From NCBI RefSeq assembly GCF_003353175.1, contig NZ_QHKS01000025.1:56486-120485 (forward strand): a stretch of DNA of 64,000 nucleotides, written 5' to 3'. The notes under the pieces are model-generated. The model was not told where the DNA came from, ran no database searches, and saw only the letters and a program-made list of their open reading frames with translations. Shown here piece by piece: positions 1 to 9,109 of the stretch (the first letter of the stretch is position 1; each line of letters starts with the position of its first letter). The position numbers and the translations under genes were made by a program. This DNA comes from Paraburkholderia lacunae (GTDB lineage: Bacteria > Pseudomonadota > Gammaproteobacteria > Burkholderiales > Burkholderiaceae).

Positions 1-141
1 GCCGTGCTGCAAAGAAGCGAAATTCTCCGCATTCTCGGGCGCGCGGTCGAGAGGGAAATTCTCGTCCGCGCGCGCCGGGCCTGCGGCCAGCGCGAGCAGT
101 GCCGCGCCGATCAGCGCGCACGTCGAAAGCAGTTTTTTCAT
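1..141 (-). CDS. petC: Cytochrome c1 of the bc1 complex, N-terminal part (cut by window edge)
   Basis: Only the first 47 codons are inside the window. They encode a signal peptide (MKKLL start, Ala/Leu-rich core, cleavage likely after AGPARA) followed by ENFPLDRAPEN, typical of the start of proteobacterial cytochrome c1, the membrane-anchored haem c subunit of ubiquinol-cytochrome c reductase. The haem-binding CXXCH lies beyond the edge. An AGGAG ribosome site sits 7 bases before the ATG. It follows petB by 22 bases, so petA-petB-petC form one operon. Identity rests on signal peptide plus operon position. Confidence 0.9.
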   Translation of the reverse strand, partial: MKKLLSTCALIGAALLALAAGPARADENFPLDRAPENAENFASLQHG

Positions 142-163
142 TTCGTGTTCTCCTGGGTCGCGC

Positions 164-1543
164 TTAGTGTGGCTTGAACCGCACGCGTTCGGGCGGCTGC
201 TTGAACGTGCCAAGCCGCGTCCAGAACGGCATACCGAGGAAAAACGCGAAGTAGATCAACGCGCACACCTGCGCAATCAACGTCGAAACCGGCGACGGCG
301 GCTTGGTGCCGAGGAAGCCCAACGTCAGGAAAGCGAGCACGAAGATCCCGTAGAACACCTTGTGAAAAAACGGCCGGTAGCGAATCGACTTCACCGGCGA
401 GCGATCGAGCCACGGCAGGAAGAACAACGAGATCACCGCGCCGCCCATCACCACCACACCCCAGAACTTCGATTCGGTGAACGCCATCGCCAAAATCACC
501 AGCACCGCGAGCACCGGCAAGCCGAGCTTCCACTTGCCCCGGGCGCGCACCAGTGCGAACAGGCCGAGCAGCGCGATGATGATCATCAGAACAATCTTGA
601 ACGGATCGGTGGTGGCGCGCAACATCGCATAAAACGCCGTGAAGTACCACACTGGCGCAATTTCCGGCGGCGTTTGCAGGGGATTGGCGGGAATGAAGTT
701 GTTCGCCTCGAGGAAATACCCGCCCATCTCCGGCGCGAAAAAGATGATCGCGGCGAAGACCAGCAAGAACACGCTGACGCCCATGAAATCGTGCACGGAG
801 TAGTACGGATGGAACGGAATGCCGTCGATCGGAATGCCGTTCGCGTCCTTCTTCGCCTTGATCTCGATGCCGTCCGGATTGTTCGACCCCACCTCATGCA
901 GCGCCACGATGTGAGCGATCACTAGCCCGATCAGCACCAGCGGAATCGCGACCACGTGAAATGCGAAGAAGCGGTTCAGCGTGACGTCCGAGACGACGTA
1001 ATCGCCGCGAATCCACAGCGACAGATCCGGGCCGATGAACGGAATCGCCGAGAACAGGTTCACGATCACCTGCGCGCCCCAGAACGACATCTGGCCCCAC
1101 GGCAGCAGGTAGCCGAAGAACGCCTCGGCCATCAGGCTCAAAAAGATCGCGCAGCCGAAAATCCACACCAGTTCGCGCGGCTTGCGGTACGAGCCGTACA
1201 TGAGCCCGCGGAACATGTGCAGATACACGACCACGAAGAACATCGACGCGCCCGTGGAATGCATATAGCGGATCAGCCAGCCCCACGGCACCTCGCGCAT
1301 GATGTACTCGACCGACGAGAACGCAAGCGTCGCGTCGGGCTTGTAGTTCATCGTGAGGAAGATGCCGGTGACGATCTGGTTGACCAGCACCAGCAGCGCC
1401 AGCGAGCCGAAGAAGTACCAGAAATTGAAGTTCTTCGGTGCGTAGTACTCGGAGACGTGCTTCTTCCACGTCGACGTCATCGGAAAGCGCCGATCGATCC
1501 AGCCGGCCAGTCCGGTCGTCTCCACTTCGTGTTCGATCGCCAT
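164..1543 (-). CDS. petB: Cytochrome b of the bc1 complex
   Basis: Full-length 459-residue cytochrome b, the eight-helix subunit carrying haems bL and bH and the quinol-oxidising and quinone-reducing sites. Paired haem-ligand histidines appear in HSTGAS/YLHMFRG (helix B) and in FHVV/IAHIVALH (helix D). The quinol-site loop reads PVWY (about residue 300) where the mitochondrial form has PEWY. The ATG directly abuts the petA stop (TAAATG) and is preceded by AAAGGAG inside the end of petA, so the two are translationally coupled. The C-terminal extension beyond the eighth helix is normal for this class. Confidence 0.97.
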   Translation of the reverse strand: MAIEHEVETTGLAGWIDRRFPMTSTWKKHVSEYYAPKNFNFWYFFGSLALLVLVNQIVTGIFLTMNYKPDATLAFSSVEYIMREVPWGWLIRYMHSTGASMFFVVVYLHMFRGLMYGSYRKPRELVWIFGCAIFLSLMAEAFFGYLLPWGQMSFWGAQVIVNLFSAIPFIGPDLSLWIRGDYVVSDVTLNRFFAFHVVAIPLVLIGLVIAHIVALHEVGSNNPDGIEIKAKKDANGIPIDGIPFHPYYSVHDFMGVSVFLLVFAAIIFFAPEMGGYFLEANNFIPANPLQTPPEIAPVWYFTAFYAMLRATTDPFKIVLMIIIALLGLFALVRARGKWKLGLPVLAVLVILAMAFTESKFWGVVVMGGAVISLFFLPWLDRSPVKSIRYRPFFHKVFYGIFVLAFLTLGFLGTKPPSPVSTLIAQVCALIYFAFFLGMPFWTRLGTFKQPPERVRFKPH

Positions 1544-2164
1544 TTACGCTTCTCCTTTCTCGTCCTTGCCGATCACGAGGGTGTTCGCCGAGGTGAACAT
1601 GTAAGGCGGGACGTCCAGATTCTGCGGCGCAGGTTTGTTCTTGAAGACGCGGCCGGCCATGTCGTAGGTCGAGCCGTGGCACGGGCACAGGAAGCCGCCA
1701 GGCCAGTCGTCGGGAAGATTGGGCTGCGCGCCCTCCTGGAAGCGCGGCGTCGGTGTACAGCCCAGATGGGTGCACACGGCGACGGCGACGAAAAGGTTCT
1801 TGTGATCGGTCCGCGAACGGAATTCGTTGTTGCAGTACTCCGGCAACTGCATCGAAAAAGGATTCTTGGTGTGGGGATCCGCTACTTCGTTATCGGCTTT
1901 CTGGACATCGGCGAGCATCTTGTCGGTACGGTTGATGATCCATACCGGCTTGCCGCGCCAGGCAACGGTCATCATGTCGCCGGGCTTGAGGTTGCTGATG
2001 TCGACTTCGACCGGGGCGCCTGCCGCCTTGGCCTTTTCAGATGGTGCAAACGAACTAACAAAGGGTACGACAGTGGCAACGCCTCCAATGCCACCTGCTA
2101 CGGTCGTCGCTATCAGCCAGGTACGGCGGCTGCCGTCGACGCGTTCATCTTCCTTGTCTCGCAT
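1544..2164 (-). CDS. petA: Rieske iron-sulfur subunit of the bc1 complex
   Basis: A 206-residue Rieske protein: a Tat-like N terminus (GSRRTWLIATT) and one membrane helix, then the [2Fe-2S] box halves CTHLGC and CPCHGS near residues 130 and 160. It passes electrons from ubiquinol to cytochrome c1. The reading frame stays open to 2242, but the start at 2164 (MRDKEDER) gives the family's usual length and places the twin arginine close to the N terminus; the upstream ATG has no better ribosome site. It is the first gene of the petABC operon. The start choice is inference. Confidence 0.93.
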   Translation of the reverse strand: MRDKEDERVDGSRRTWLIATTVAGGIGGVATVVPFVSSFAPSEKAKAAGAPVEVDISNLKPGDMMTVAWRGKPVWIINRTDKMLADVQKADNEVADPHTKNPFSMQLPEYCNNEFRSRTDHKNLFVAVAVCTHLGCTPTPRFQEGAQPNLPDDWPGGFLCPCHGSTYDMAGRVFKNKPAPQNLDVPPYMFTSANTLVIGKDEKGEA

Positions 2165-2385
2165 CACACGCCCCACTTCTGAGTTGGATTTTTCCTTCAC
2201 GTCGCTTCTACCGCCGCTAGTTTGCGCGAATGGAGTCGCCATTTACAAGGGCCGATTGCCAAAAAGCGTGCGAAGCCCTTGATATCTCAGGGTTTCTCCG
2301 TACAGATCGCAAACTTTTTTGCAGCTCCTTTTAAGTGCTCCCTTCGTTATTCGTACCTTTTTCTTCTGTAATGCGGATTTTCAAT

Positions 2386-3132
2386 TCAAACGGGATTAGG
2401 GATATCGATAAACAGGTGTTCGATATCGAACGACTCGGACAGGTGCTTGCCGACCGCCTGCACGCCGAAACGCTCGGTGGCGTGATGGCCGGCCGCGAGG
2501 AACGCGACACCGCTTTCCGCCGACGTGTGCATGACCGACTCCGACACTTCGCCGGTCAGATAAACGTCGGCGCCCGCGTCGATGGCGGCGTCGAACATGC
2601 CTTGCGCGGCGCCGGTGCACCAGCCCACGCGGCGCAGTTCGCGATCGGCGTCGCCGAACACGAGCGGCGTGCGGCCGAGCGTGTGCTCCACTTGCGCTGT
2701 GAAGTGCGCGAGCGTAATCGGCATCGGAAACGTGGCGAGCCAGCCGAGATTGTTCTCGCCGAAGCGCGCGTCGCTGATCCAGCCCATCTTCGCGCCGATC
2801 TGCGCGTTGTTGCCGAACTCGGGATGGTCGTCGAGCGGCAGGTGGTAGGCGAACAGGTTCAGGTCGTTGGCGAGCAGCAGCTTCAGGCGCGCGTATTTGC
2901 GGCCGGTGATCTGAGGCGCCTCGTTGCGCCAGAAGTAGCCGTGATGGACTAGCACGGCGTCCGCGCCCCAGTCCAGCGCGGCCTCCAGGAAGGCCGCCGA
3001 AGCGGTCACGCCGGTCGCGAGCTTGTTGATCTTGCGACGCCCTTCGACCTGCAGTCCATTGGGGCAATAGTCCTTGAAGCGTGCGGTTTCAAGGAGATTG
3101 TTCAAGTACAATTCAAGTTCGATCCGATCCAT
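2386..3132 (-). CDS. Nif3-like dinuclear metal centre protein (YbgI family)
   Basis: 248 residues matching the Nif3/YbgI family, which forms hexameric rings with a two-metal site. Metal-binding motifs are visible: VHHGYFW near residue 62, LPLDDHPEFGN near 100, and TGEVSESV with GHHATERFG near 195-220. The cellular role of the family is not settled; GTP cyclohydrolase 1 type 2 annotations are historical. Its start is only 19 bases from the divergent protease gene, so the two promoters must overlap or lie inside coding sequence. Confidence 0.9.
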   Translation of the reverse strand: MDRIELELYLNNLLETARFKDYCPNGLQVEGRRKINKLATGVTASAAFLEAALDWGADAVLVHHGYFWRNEAPQITGRKYARLKLLLANDLNLFAYHLPLDDHPEFGNNAQIGAKMGWISDARFGENNLGWLATFPMPITLAHFTAQVEHTLGRTPLVFGDADRELRRVGWCTGAAQGMFDAAIDAGADVYLTGEVSESVMHTSAESGVAFLAAGHHATERFGVQAVGKHLSESFDIEHLFIDIPNPV

Positions 3133-3151
3133 ATAAACCTCTAGTCTTCAG

Positions 3152-4372
3152 ATGCTTAGACGCTTTTGGCTGTTCTTTGCCCAAGCGGTGACCGTGCTGT
3201 TGGCGCTGATGTTCATCATCGCGACCCTCAAACCGCAGTGGCTCCAGCGTCAAGGGCAATTCGGCAAGCAACTTGCCGAACCGATCGTCGCGCTGCGGGA
3301 AGTGGCGCCGGGCATCGGCAGCGGCCCTGCACAGGCGTCTTATGCAGACGCCGCGCAAAAGGCCATGCCCGCCGTCGTCAACGTGTTCTCCAGCAAGGAT
3401 GGCTCATTGCCCCCGGATCCGCGCGCGAAAGATCCGCTGTTCCGCTACTTCTTCGGCGACAAGAACAAAGGCAAGCAGCAGGAGCAACCCGCAGCGAATC
3501 TCGGCTCGGGAGTGATAGTGAGTTCGGAAGGTTACATTCTAACGAACCAGCACGTCGTGGACGGCGCGGATCAGATCGAAATCGCCCTGGCCGATGGTCG
3601 CACCACCAATGCGAAGGTGATCGGCGTCGATCCGGAAACGGATCTGGCCGTACTCAAGGTCAACATGACCAATCTGCCCACCATCACGCTCGGCCGCATG
3701 GACCAGACGCGCGTGGGCGACGTGGTGCTGGCAATCGGCAATCCGTTCGGCGTCGGCCAGACGGTGACGATGGGCATCGTCAGCGCGCTCGGGCGCAATC
3801 ACCTCGGCATCAACACCTTCGAGAACTTCATTCAGACCGACGCGGCCATCAACCCGGGCAACTCGGGCGGCGCATTGGTCGACGTGAACGGCAATCTGCT
3901 CGGCATCAATACGGCGATCTATTCGCGCTCGGGCGGCTCGCTCGGCATCGGCTTCGCGATCCCCGTATCGACGGCGCGCAGCGTGCTCGAGAGCATCATC
4001 ACCACCGGTTCGGTGACGCGCGGCTGGATCGGCGTCGAGCCGCAGGACGTGACGCCGGAAATCGCCGAATCGTTCGGGCTGGAGCAGAAATCGGGGGCGA
4101 TCGTCGCGGGCGTATTGAAGAACGGTCCCGCCGACCGCGCCGGCATCAAGCCGGGCGACATCCTGATGACCGTGAACGGCCAGGACATTACCGACACCAC
4201 GCGCCTGTTGAACGTGATTGCGCAGATCAAGCCGGGCACGGCCGCAAAGGTTCATCTGGTGCGCAAGAGCCGTGGAATGGATCTGGACGTGACGATCGGC
4301 AAGCGCCCGCCTCCGCCGAAGCAACCGGCGGACGAAGGCGGCGGCGATCAGCAGGACGAAGACGGCGGTTAA
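3152..4372 (+). CDS. Membrane-anchored HtrA-family serine protease (DegS/AlgW-like)
   Basis: 406 residues: a single N-terminal membrane helix (residues 5-25) with no cleavage site, a trypsin-like domain with the triad His134 (TNQHVV), Asp164 (ETDLAV) and Ser238 (GNSGG), then one PDZ domain (about 275-370) and an acidic Gly/Asp-rich tail. One PDZ and an uncleaved anchor fit DegS/AlgW, the periplasmic proteases that trigger envelope-stress signalling by cutting an anti-sigma factor, better than DegP/DegQ, which have two PDZ domains. No rseA-like target is nearby. The next 70 bases end in a strong terminator. Confidence 0.92.
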   Translation: MLRRFWLFFAQAVTVLLALMFIIATLKPQWLQRQGQFGKQLAEPIVALREVAPGIGSGPAQASYADAAQKAMPAVVNVFSSKDGSLPPDPRAKDPLFRYFFGDKNKGKQQEQPAANLGSGVIVSSEGYILTNQHVVDGADQIEIALADGRTTNAKVIGVDPETDLAVLKVNMTNLPTITLGRMDQTRVGDVVLAIGNPFGVGQTVTMGIVSALGRNHLGINTFENFIQTDAAINPGNSGGALVDVNGNLLGINTAIYSRSGGSLGIGFAIPVSTARSVLESIITTGSVTRGWIGVEPQDVTPEIAESFGLEQKSGAIVAGVLKNGPADRAGIKPGDILMTVNGQDITDTTRLLNVIAQIKPGTAAKVHLVRKSRGMDLDVTIGKRPPPPKQPADEGGGDQQDEDGG

Positions 4373-4463
4373 GACACGAGCGGGGGCGGCACGAGCCGCA
4401 AGCGCGGGCGGCACCGGCAAACCGGCAAACCCGCAGGCGGGACATGGCAGCACCGCAGCCGTA

Positions 4464-4501
4464 AAACAAAAGGGCAGCCCATTGTGGACTGCCCTTTTGT
4501 T
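4464..4501. terminator. Bidirectional intrinsic terminator between the protease gene and tatC
   Basis: A/T runs flank a hairpin with arms AAAAGGGCAG and CTGCCCTTTT. It has an A-run on one side and a T-run on the other, so it can end both the protease transcript (plus) and the tat transcript (minus). Confidence 0.85.
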
Positions 4502-4505
4502 TGGA

Positions 4506-4541
4506 AACTGCGGTTGGACACTGCGGTTTGCAAACTGCGGC
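4506..4541. repeat. Short imperfect repeat (ACTGCGG units)
   Basis: Three copies of ACTGCGG (AAACTGCGGTTGG, ACACTGCGGTTTG, AAACTGCGG) follow the terminator in the gap before the tatC stop. No function is evident. Confidence 0.5.
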
Positions 4542-4576
4542 TTACCGTGCTTCCAGCCGTCGCGTGAAACGCTACG

Positions 4577-5356
4577 TCAATTCGGCGGACTCGCGTCTTC
4601 GGCCACCACCGGCTGCTTGCCGACAATCAACCGTGCCGCGATGATGCCCGCCTCGTACAGCACGATCAGCGGAATCGCCAGAATCAGCTGCGAGAACACG
4701 TCTGGCGGCGTCACCACGGCCGACACCACAAACGCGCCGACGATCACGTACGGACGAATTTCCTTCAGCTTCTTGATGGTCAGCACGTTCATGCGAACCA
4801 GCAGCACGACCACGATCGGCACCTCGAAGGTCACGCCGAACGCAATGAACATGGTCAGCACGAAACTCAGGTAATTGTTGATATCGGTGGTCATCTCCGC
4901 GCCGAGCGGCGCATTGTAGTGCGCCATCACGCGAAAGATGGTCGGAAACACCACGAAGTACGCGAACGCCATGCCGCACAGGAACAGCGTGTAGCTGCTG
5001 CCCACCAGCGGCCCGACCAGCTTCTTCTCATGCTGATAAAGACCCGGCGCGACGAACGCCCAGATCTGGTACAGCACGATCGGCAGCGCGATCACGAAGG
5101 CGACCAGCATGGTCACCTTCATTGGCACGAAGAACGAGCCGGTGACATCGGTGACGATCATCTTGCCGTCTTTCGGCAAGTTCATCATCAACGGTCGGGC
5201 AAGTAGCCGGAAGATGTCCGGCGCCCAGTACACGAGTCCGACAAACACCACGATGACGGCGAGGCCCGCTCGGATGATGCGGTCGCGTAGTTCAACGAGG
5301 TGGGAAATGAAGGTCTCTTCAGTGCCTTCGTCCTGGGTATGCTGGGGGTCGCTCAC
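4577..5356 (-). CDS. tatC: Sec-independent protein translocase TatC
   Basis: 259 residues with the TatC architecture: cytosolic N terminus with FISHLVELRDR, six membrane segments, and the conserved SSYTLFLCG/FPTIFR region. TatC binds twin-arginine signal peptides together with TatB. It ends the tatA-tatB-tatC set, 34 bases after tatB. Tat clients in this window include MsrP, probably PetA, and the phosphatase-like lipoprotein near 37 kb. Confidence 0.97.
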   Translation of the reverse strand: MSDPQHTQDEGTEETFISHLVELRDRIIRAGLAVIVVFVGLVYWAPDIFRLLARPLMMNLPKDGKMIVTDVTGSFFVPMKVTMLVAFVIALPIVLYQIWAFVAPGLYQHEKKLVGPLVGSSYTLFLCGMAFAYFVVFPTIFRVMAHYNAPLGAEMTTDINNYLSFVLTMFIAFGVTFEVPIVVVLLVRMNVLTIKKLKEIRPYVIVGAFVVSAVVTPPDVFSQLILAIPLIVLYEAGIIAARLIVGKQPVVAEDASPPN

Positions 5357-5390
5357 ACCGGCCCTCGGTTAGAGATTGTCGTTCTGATCA

Positions 5391-5912
5391 TCAGAAGAAC
5401 CGCGTCGGACGACGCAACGTGGCCGGCGTATGACGGGCCACGCGCGCCGCGCCCGATTGCACGCGCGTGCGGCGCGTAGTGGCGCGCTTGTACCAGGTGG
5501 GCATGGCGGTCTGCTTGACGCGCCAGTTCTTGCGTTTAGGCGCTGCGGCCGGCGTGCTGGTTTGCCACGACGACGTGCCCACGCCACCTTCGAGCGCGCC
5601 GCCGGCAATGCTCGGCGACACCGATGTGCCTGAATTCCAGGCATCGTTCAGCTCGGTTTCGTGCTTGCGCAGATTGTCGTGAACGGCGGTCTCGACATTG
5701 CTCGCCGCCGATTCGAACTCGCTCTTCATCCGGCGCAATTCGTCGAGTTCGATTTCGCGCGTGACTTCGGCCTTGACGTCGTTGATATACCGCTGCGCAC
5801 GGCCAAACAGCGCGCCGGCCGTGCGAGCGACGCGTGGCAGGCGCTCAGGCCCGAGTACGACCAGCGCGACGACGCCGATCAGCGCCATCTTGGTTAGACC
5901 GAGGTCCAGCAT
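5391..5912 (-). CDS. tatB: Sec-independent protein translocase TatB
   Basis: 173 residues: one N-terminal membrane helix ending in VVLGPERLPRVAR (the TatB Gly-Pro-Glu-Arg hinge), an amphipathic helix, then a charged region and a basic, Arg/Thr/Pro-rich tail. TatB forms the signal-peptide receptor with TatC. It follows tatA by 39 bases. Confidence 0.95.
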   Translation of the reverse strand: MLDLGLTKMALIGVVALVVLGPERLPRVARTAGALFGRAQRYINDVKAEVTREIELDELRRMKSEFESAASNVETAVHDNLRKHETELNDAWNSGTSVSPSIAGGALEGGVGTSSWQTSTPAAAPKRKNWRVKQTAMPTWYKRATTRRTRVQSGAARVARHTPATLRRPTRFF

Positions 5913-5951
5913 GAAGTGGAATGTCCGTCAGTAACGCGGTTGGGCCGCGGC

Positions 5952-6191
5952 TTAGCGGTAATCGCCGGAACGCGGCGTCTTTTCCTTCGCCTCTACATCC
6001 ACGGCGCCGTTGCGCGGCAGTTCGCGCTGCTGTTGCGCGTCAGCCGGCGTTTCGGCTTCCTTCATGCCTTCCTTGAAGCCCTTCACTGCGCCACCCAGAT
6101 CGGTACCGATATTGCGCAGCTTTTTCGTGCCGAACACCAGAGCGACGATCAACAACACGATCAGCCAATGCCAAATACTCAACGAACCCAT
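5952..6191 (-). CDS. tatA: Sec-independent protein translocase TatA
   Basis: 79 residues with the short membrane helix (IWHWLIVLLIVALVFG), the TKKLRNIG hinge and the amphipathic GGAVKGFKEGMKE helix of TatA, the pore-forming subunit. A near-consensus AAGGAGAG precedes the ATG by 6 bases, consistent with TatA being needed in excess over TatB and TatC. A 245-base gap separates it from the upstream HIT gene, leaving room for its own promoter, though I see no clear one. Confidence 0.95.
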   Translation of the reverse strand: MGSLSIWHWLIVLLIVALVFGTKKLRNIGTDLGGAVKGFKEGMKEAETPADAQQQRELPRNGAVDVEAKEKTPRSGDYR

Positions 6192-6436
6192 GACTACTCT
6201 CCTTAACCCCGACGCCGCCTATGGATGCGGCACAACTTTTATGCCTTGCGGTGTGAATCGAAGCGCGTACGCCTCATCTCCACGTTACCGCAGACCCTTC
6301 CGACTCAACCGGCGGCACAGTGAATGTCATTGTGACCAGACGATCGCGTCGGCGTCGTTACAATGCGGCAGAAACAACGCTGCGCTATTGTCCATGGCCA
6401 AAACTCGCCGTGCAGCCGGCGGCCATTTGTTATTCG

Positions 6437-6802
6437 TCAGCCCATCCGATGCCACGGACGCGGTCCCGCCAGAATGTGCGCATGCAGGTGATACACCTCT
6501 TGCCCGCCGCCGGGACCGGTATTGATCACCGTGCGAAAACCGGTATCGCCACCGGTATAAGCCACGCCCAACTGATCGGCCAAACGCGCCACCAAAACGA
6601 GCATTCTACCAAGCAGCGATGCGTCGCTTTCGGCGCAGTTCGACAGCGTCGCGATGTGCTTGCGCGGAATCACCAGCACATGCGTTTCGGCCGCCGGACG
6701 AATGTCGCGGAAGGCAACAAACTCTTCGTCTTCGTGGACTTTGGTCGACGGAATCTCGCCGGCGGCGATCTTGCAGAAAAGGCAATTAGGGTCGTGACTC
6801 AT
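6437..6802 (-). CDS. HIT-family nucleotide-binding protein
   Basis: 121 residues with an N-terminal Cys pair (CLFC) typical of bacterial HinT-type proteins and the histidine-triad active site HLHAHILAG near residue 108. The family hydrolyses nucleoside phosphoramidates and adenylated lysine; the physiological substrate here is unknown. Placement just downstream of hisE and the small membrane protein is a common betaproteobacterial arrangement. Confidence 0.95.
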   Translation of the reverse strand: MSHDPNCLFCKIAAGEIPSTKVHEDEEFVAFRDIRPAAETHVLVIPRKHIATLSNCAESDASLLGRMLVLVARLADQLGVAYTGGDTGFRTVINTGPGGGQEVYHLHAHILAGPRPWHRMG

Positions 6803-6891
6803 CGTGTTCCTGACGCGGTATGGCTAAAGCGCGAAGCGTAGGGCGCGGTTCCGCGGTTTGCATTGCCGGCTCGGCAGCAGCCAGCCGAAAC

Positions 6892-7287
6892 TCAGAACCA
6901 GCCGCGCGGATTCGCGAGCGGCTTGTTATCGTACAGATACAGCCAGCCCTTGATAATACGGTACAACATCCAGATGCTGACGGCCCACAAAACCGGAATG
7001 CCGACCACGACGAAGAGCAGCACGCCGCCGATCGCATAACCCAGCAAACCGAACCAGAACGTGCGGATCTGCCACTCGAAGTGCGCTTCGTACTGTGTGC
7101 CGGCCACGTCAGGCCGCTTCACGTAGTTGACGATGATCGCAATCAGTATCGTCAGGCCGCCCGTCAGCCAGTGGACCGCATACAGCGCGTACAGCACATG
7201 AGTGAGCGTGCGCAGACTGCGTTCGCGGTCGGGTTCGATGCCGTTGCGGTAGGCCGGCGGCGGATAATTTTCATGCGACTGTTCCAT
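6892..7287 (-). CDS. Small membrane protein, DUF4870-like
   Basis: 131 residues, no signal peptide, with about three hydrophobic segments (residues 30-55, 75-92, 93-115) and a motif HFEWQIRTFWFG that resembles DUF4870/Tic20-like small membrane proteins. It sits between hisE and the HIT gene in the same orientation. No biochemical role is known to me. Confidence 0.8.
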   Translation of the reverse strand: MEQSHENYPPPAYRNGIEPDRERSLRTLTHVLYALYAVHWLTGGLTILIAIIVNYVKRPDVAGTQYEAHFEWQIRTFWFGLLGYAIGGVLLFVVVGIPVLWAVSIWMLYRIIKGWLYLYDNKPLANPRGWF

Positions 7288-7383
7288 GCTTGCGTCCTCC
7301 CGATGGTCCGATCAGATGCTACCGGTGCAATGCTGGCATGAGTGCCGGACGTCAATACGACGCCCGCTCGCAACGCCGCCAGA

Positions 7384-7758
7384 TCAGTCGCCGTTCTGCT
7401 CGCGCTCGCGGCTCTTGCGCAGCGCCTTTTCCTCGATGCCCGAGGTGCCTTCGCGGCGCTCGAGTTCGGCGAGCACGTCCGCCGGGCTCAGATCGAAATG
7501 CGACAGCATCACGAGGCAGTGAAACCACAAGTCGGCCACTTCGCCGACCAGCGCATTCGGCGCGCCGCCGTGGCGCGCGTCCTTGGCCGCCAGCACGACT
7601 TCGGTGGCTTCCTCGCCGATCTTCTTCAGCACCGCGTCATCGCCCTTGTGGAACAGGCGCGACACGTACGAGATATCGGGATCGCCGCCCTTGCGGCTGT
7701 CGATGATCGAGGCGAGCCGCAGCAGCGTGTCGCTGGCAGGTTGTGTGGATTGCGTCAT
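7384..7758 (-). CDS. hisE: Phosphoribosyl-ATP pyrophosphatase
   Basis: 124 residues. It hydrolyses phosphoribosyl-ATP to phosphoribosyl-AMP, the second step of histidine synthesis. The metal-binding helix motif GEEATEVVLAAKD and the following EVADLWFH are intact. The frame is open upstream to 8124, but that is shadow over hisI; the start at 7758 overlaps the hisI stop by 4 bases (ATGA) and gives the normal HisE length. HisE and HisI are separate proteins here rather than fused as in E. coli. Confidence 0.96.
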   Translation of the reverse strand: MTQSTQPASDTLLRLASIIDSRKGGDPDISYVSRLFHKGDDAVLKKIGEEATEVVLAAKDARHGGAPNALVGEVADLWFHCLVMLSHFDLSPADVLAELERREGTSGIEEKALRKSREREQNGD

Positions 7759-8165
7759 TTGTAGATGTGTTCGGGGTCTTTCAACACGGGCGCGACAGCG
7801 ACCCAGTCGCCATCGTCGGCCGTGCCTTCGAATTTCTGGAAAAAGCACGAGTGGCGGCCGGTATGGCACGCGATGCCCGACACCTGCTCGACCTTCAGCA
7901 GCACGACGTCTTCGTCGCAATCGAGCCGCACTTCGTGCACGTGCTGCACGTGGCCGGACTCCTCGCCCTTGAACCACAGACGCTGGCGCGAGCGCGAGAA
8001 ATACACCGCGCGACCGGTTTCGACGGTTTTCGCCAATGCCTCGCGGTTCATCCACGCGAACATCAGCACGTCGTTCGTCGACGCTTCCTGCGCGATCACC
8101 GGCACGAGGCCGTTCGCGTCCCACTTGACCTTGTCGAGCCAGCCCGCTTCCGAGGGATTCACCAC
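7755..8165 (-). CDS. hisI: Phosphoribosyl-AMP cyclohydrolase
   Basis: 136 residues. It opens the adenine ring of phosphoribosyl-AMP (third step). Zinc/magnesium ligands are present in LDCDEDVVLLKV (three Asp/Glu plus Cys) and in GIACHTGRHSCFF, with SRSRQRLWFKGE in between. One base separates it from the hisF stop and it overlaps hisE. Confidence 0.97.
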   Translation of the reverse strand: MVNPSEAGWLDKVKWDANGLVPVIAQEASTNDVLMFAWMNREALAKTVETGRAVYFSRSRQRLWFKGEESGHVQHVHEVRLDCDEDVVLLKVEQVSGIACHTGRHSCFFQKFEGTADDGDWVAVAPVLKDPEHIYK

Positions 8166-8166
8166 G

Positions 8167-8940
8167 TTACAACCTCACCGAAATGCCTTGATCGGCCATG
8201 AAGCGCTTGGCCTCGCCCACGGTGTGTTTGCCGTAGTGGAAGATGCTGGCGGCCAGCACCGCGTCCGCGTGGCCGTTCTTGATGCCGTCGGCCAGATGCT
8301 GCAACGAACCGACGCCGCCTGAAGCGATCACCGGAATCGGCACCGCGTCGGACACGGCTCGCGTGAGCGCGAGGTCGAAGCCGCTCTTGGTGCCGTCGCG
8401 GTCCATACTGGTCAGCAGGATTTCGCCCGCGCCGAGTTCGGCCATCTTGCGCGCCCATTCGACGGCTTCGAGGCCGGTTGCCTTGCGCCCGCCATGCGTG
8501 AAGACTTCCCACCGCGGCGGCTCGCCGTCCGCAGACACGCGCTTCGCGTCGATCGCGACGACGATGCATTGCGAGCCGTATTTGTCGGTGGCGTCTTTCA
8601 CGAGCTGCGGATTCGCGACCGCCGACGAGTTCATGCTGATCTTGTCCGCGCCCGCATTCAGCAGGCGCCGCACGTCTTCGACGGCGCGCACGCCGCCGCC
8701 GACCGTCAGCGGAATGAACACCTGCGAGGCGACCGCTTCGATGATCGGCAGGATCAGATCGCGCTGGTCGGAAGTGGCGGTGATGTCGAGGAAGGTGAGC
8801 TCGTCGGCGCCCTGATCGTCGTAGCGGCGCGCGATTTCGACGGGGTCGCCCGCATCGCGCAGCTCAACGAAGTTGATGCCCTTGACCACGCGTCCAGCCG
8901 TGACGTCGAGACAGGGGATGATGCGTTTAGCTAGAGCCAT
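8167..8940 (-). CDS. hisF: Imidazole glycerol phosphate synthase, cyclase subunit
   Basis: 257-residue TIM-barrel protein with the catalytic aspartates in IPCLDVTAGRVVKG (near residue 12) and TSMDRDGTKSG (near 130). With HisH it makes imidazole-glycerol phosphate and AICAR. The start at 8940 (MALAKRIIPCL) is chosen because it matches the family N terminus; an 18-codon upstream extension is possible but lacks family similarity. A 169-base gap separates it from hisA. Confidence 0.97.
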   Translation of the reverse strand: MALAKRIIPCLDVTAGRVVKGINFVELRDAGDPVEIARRYDDQGADELTFLDITATSDQRDLILPIIEAVASQVFIPLTVGGGVRAVEDVRRLLNAGADKISMNSSAVANPQLVKDATDKYGSQCIVVAIDAKRVSADGEPPRWEVFTHGGRKATGLEAVEWARKMAELGAGEILLTSMDRDGTKSGFDLALTRAVSDAVPIPVIASGGVGSLQHLADGIKNGHADAVLAASIFHYGKHTVGEAKRFMADQGISVRL

Positions 8941-9109
8941 GATCTTGCAATTCTGCCAATACCGCTGATGGGGCCGCTCGTTCGGGAGCGGCACAGTGCC
9001 GGCGCGGCTCGCCGCGTCAGGCCGCCAGTGTGTCGAACACGCCCGGCATGACGCGCGCTCGGGACGCGCCTCTATGTCCGCTCAAGTCCGCTTGAGCGGA
9101 TTGCGCGGT

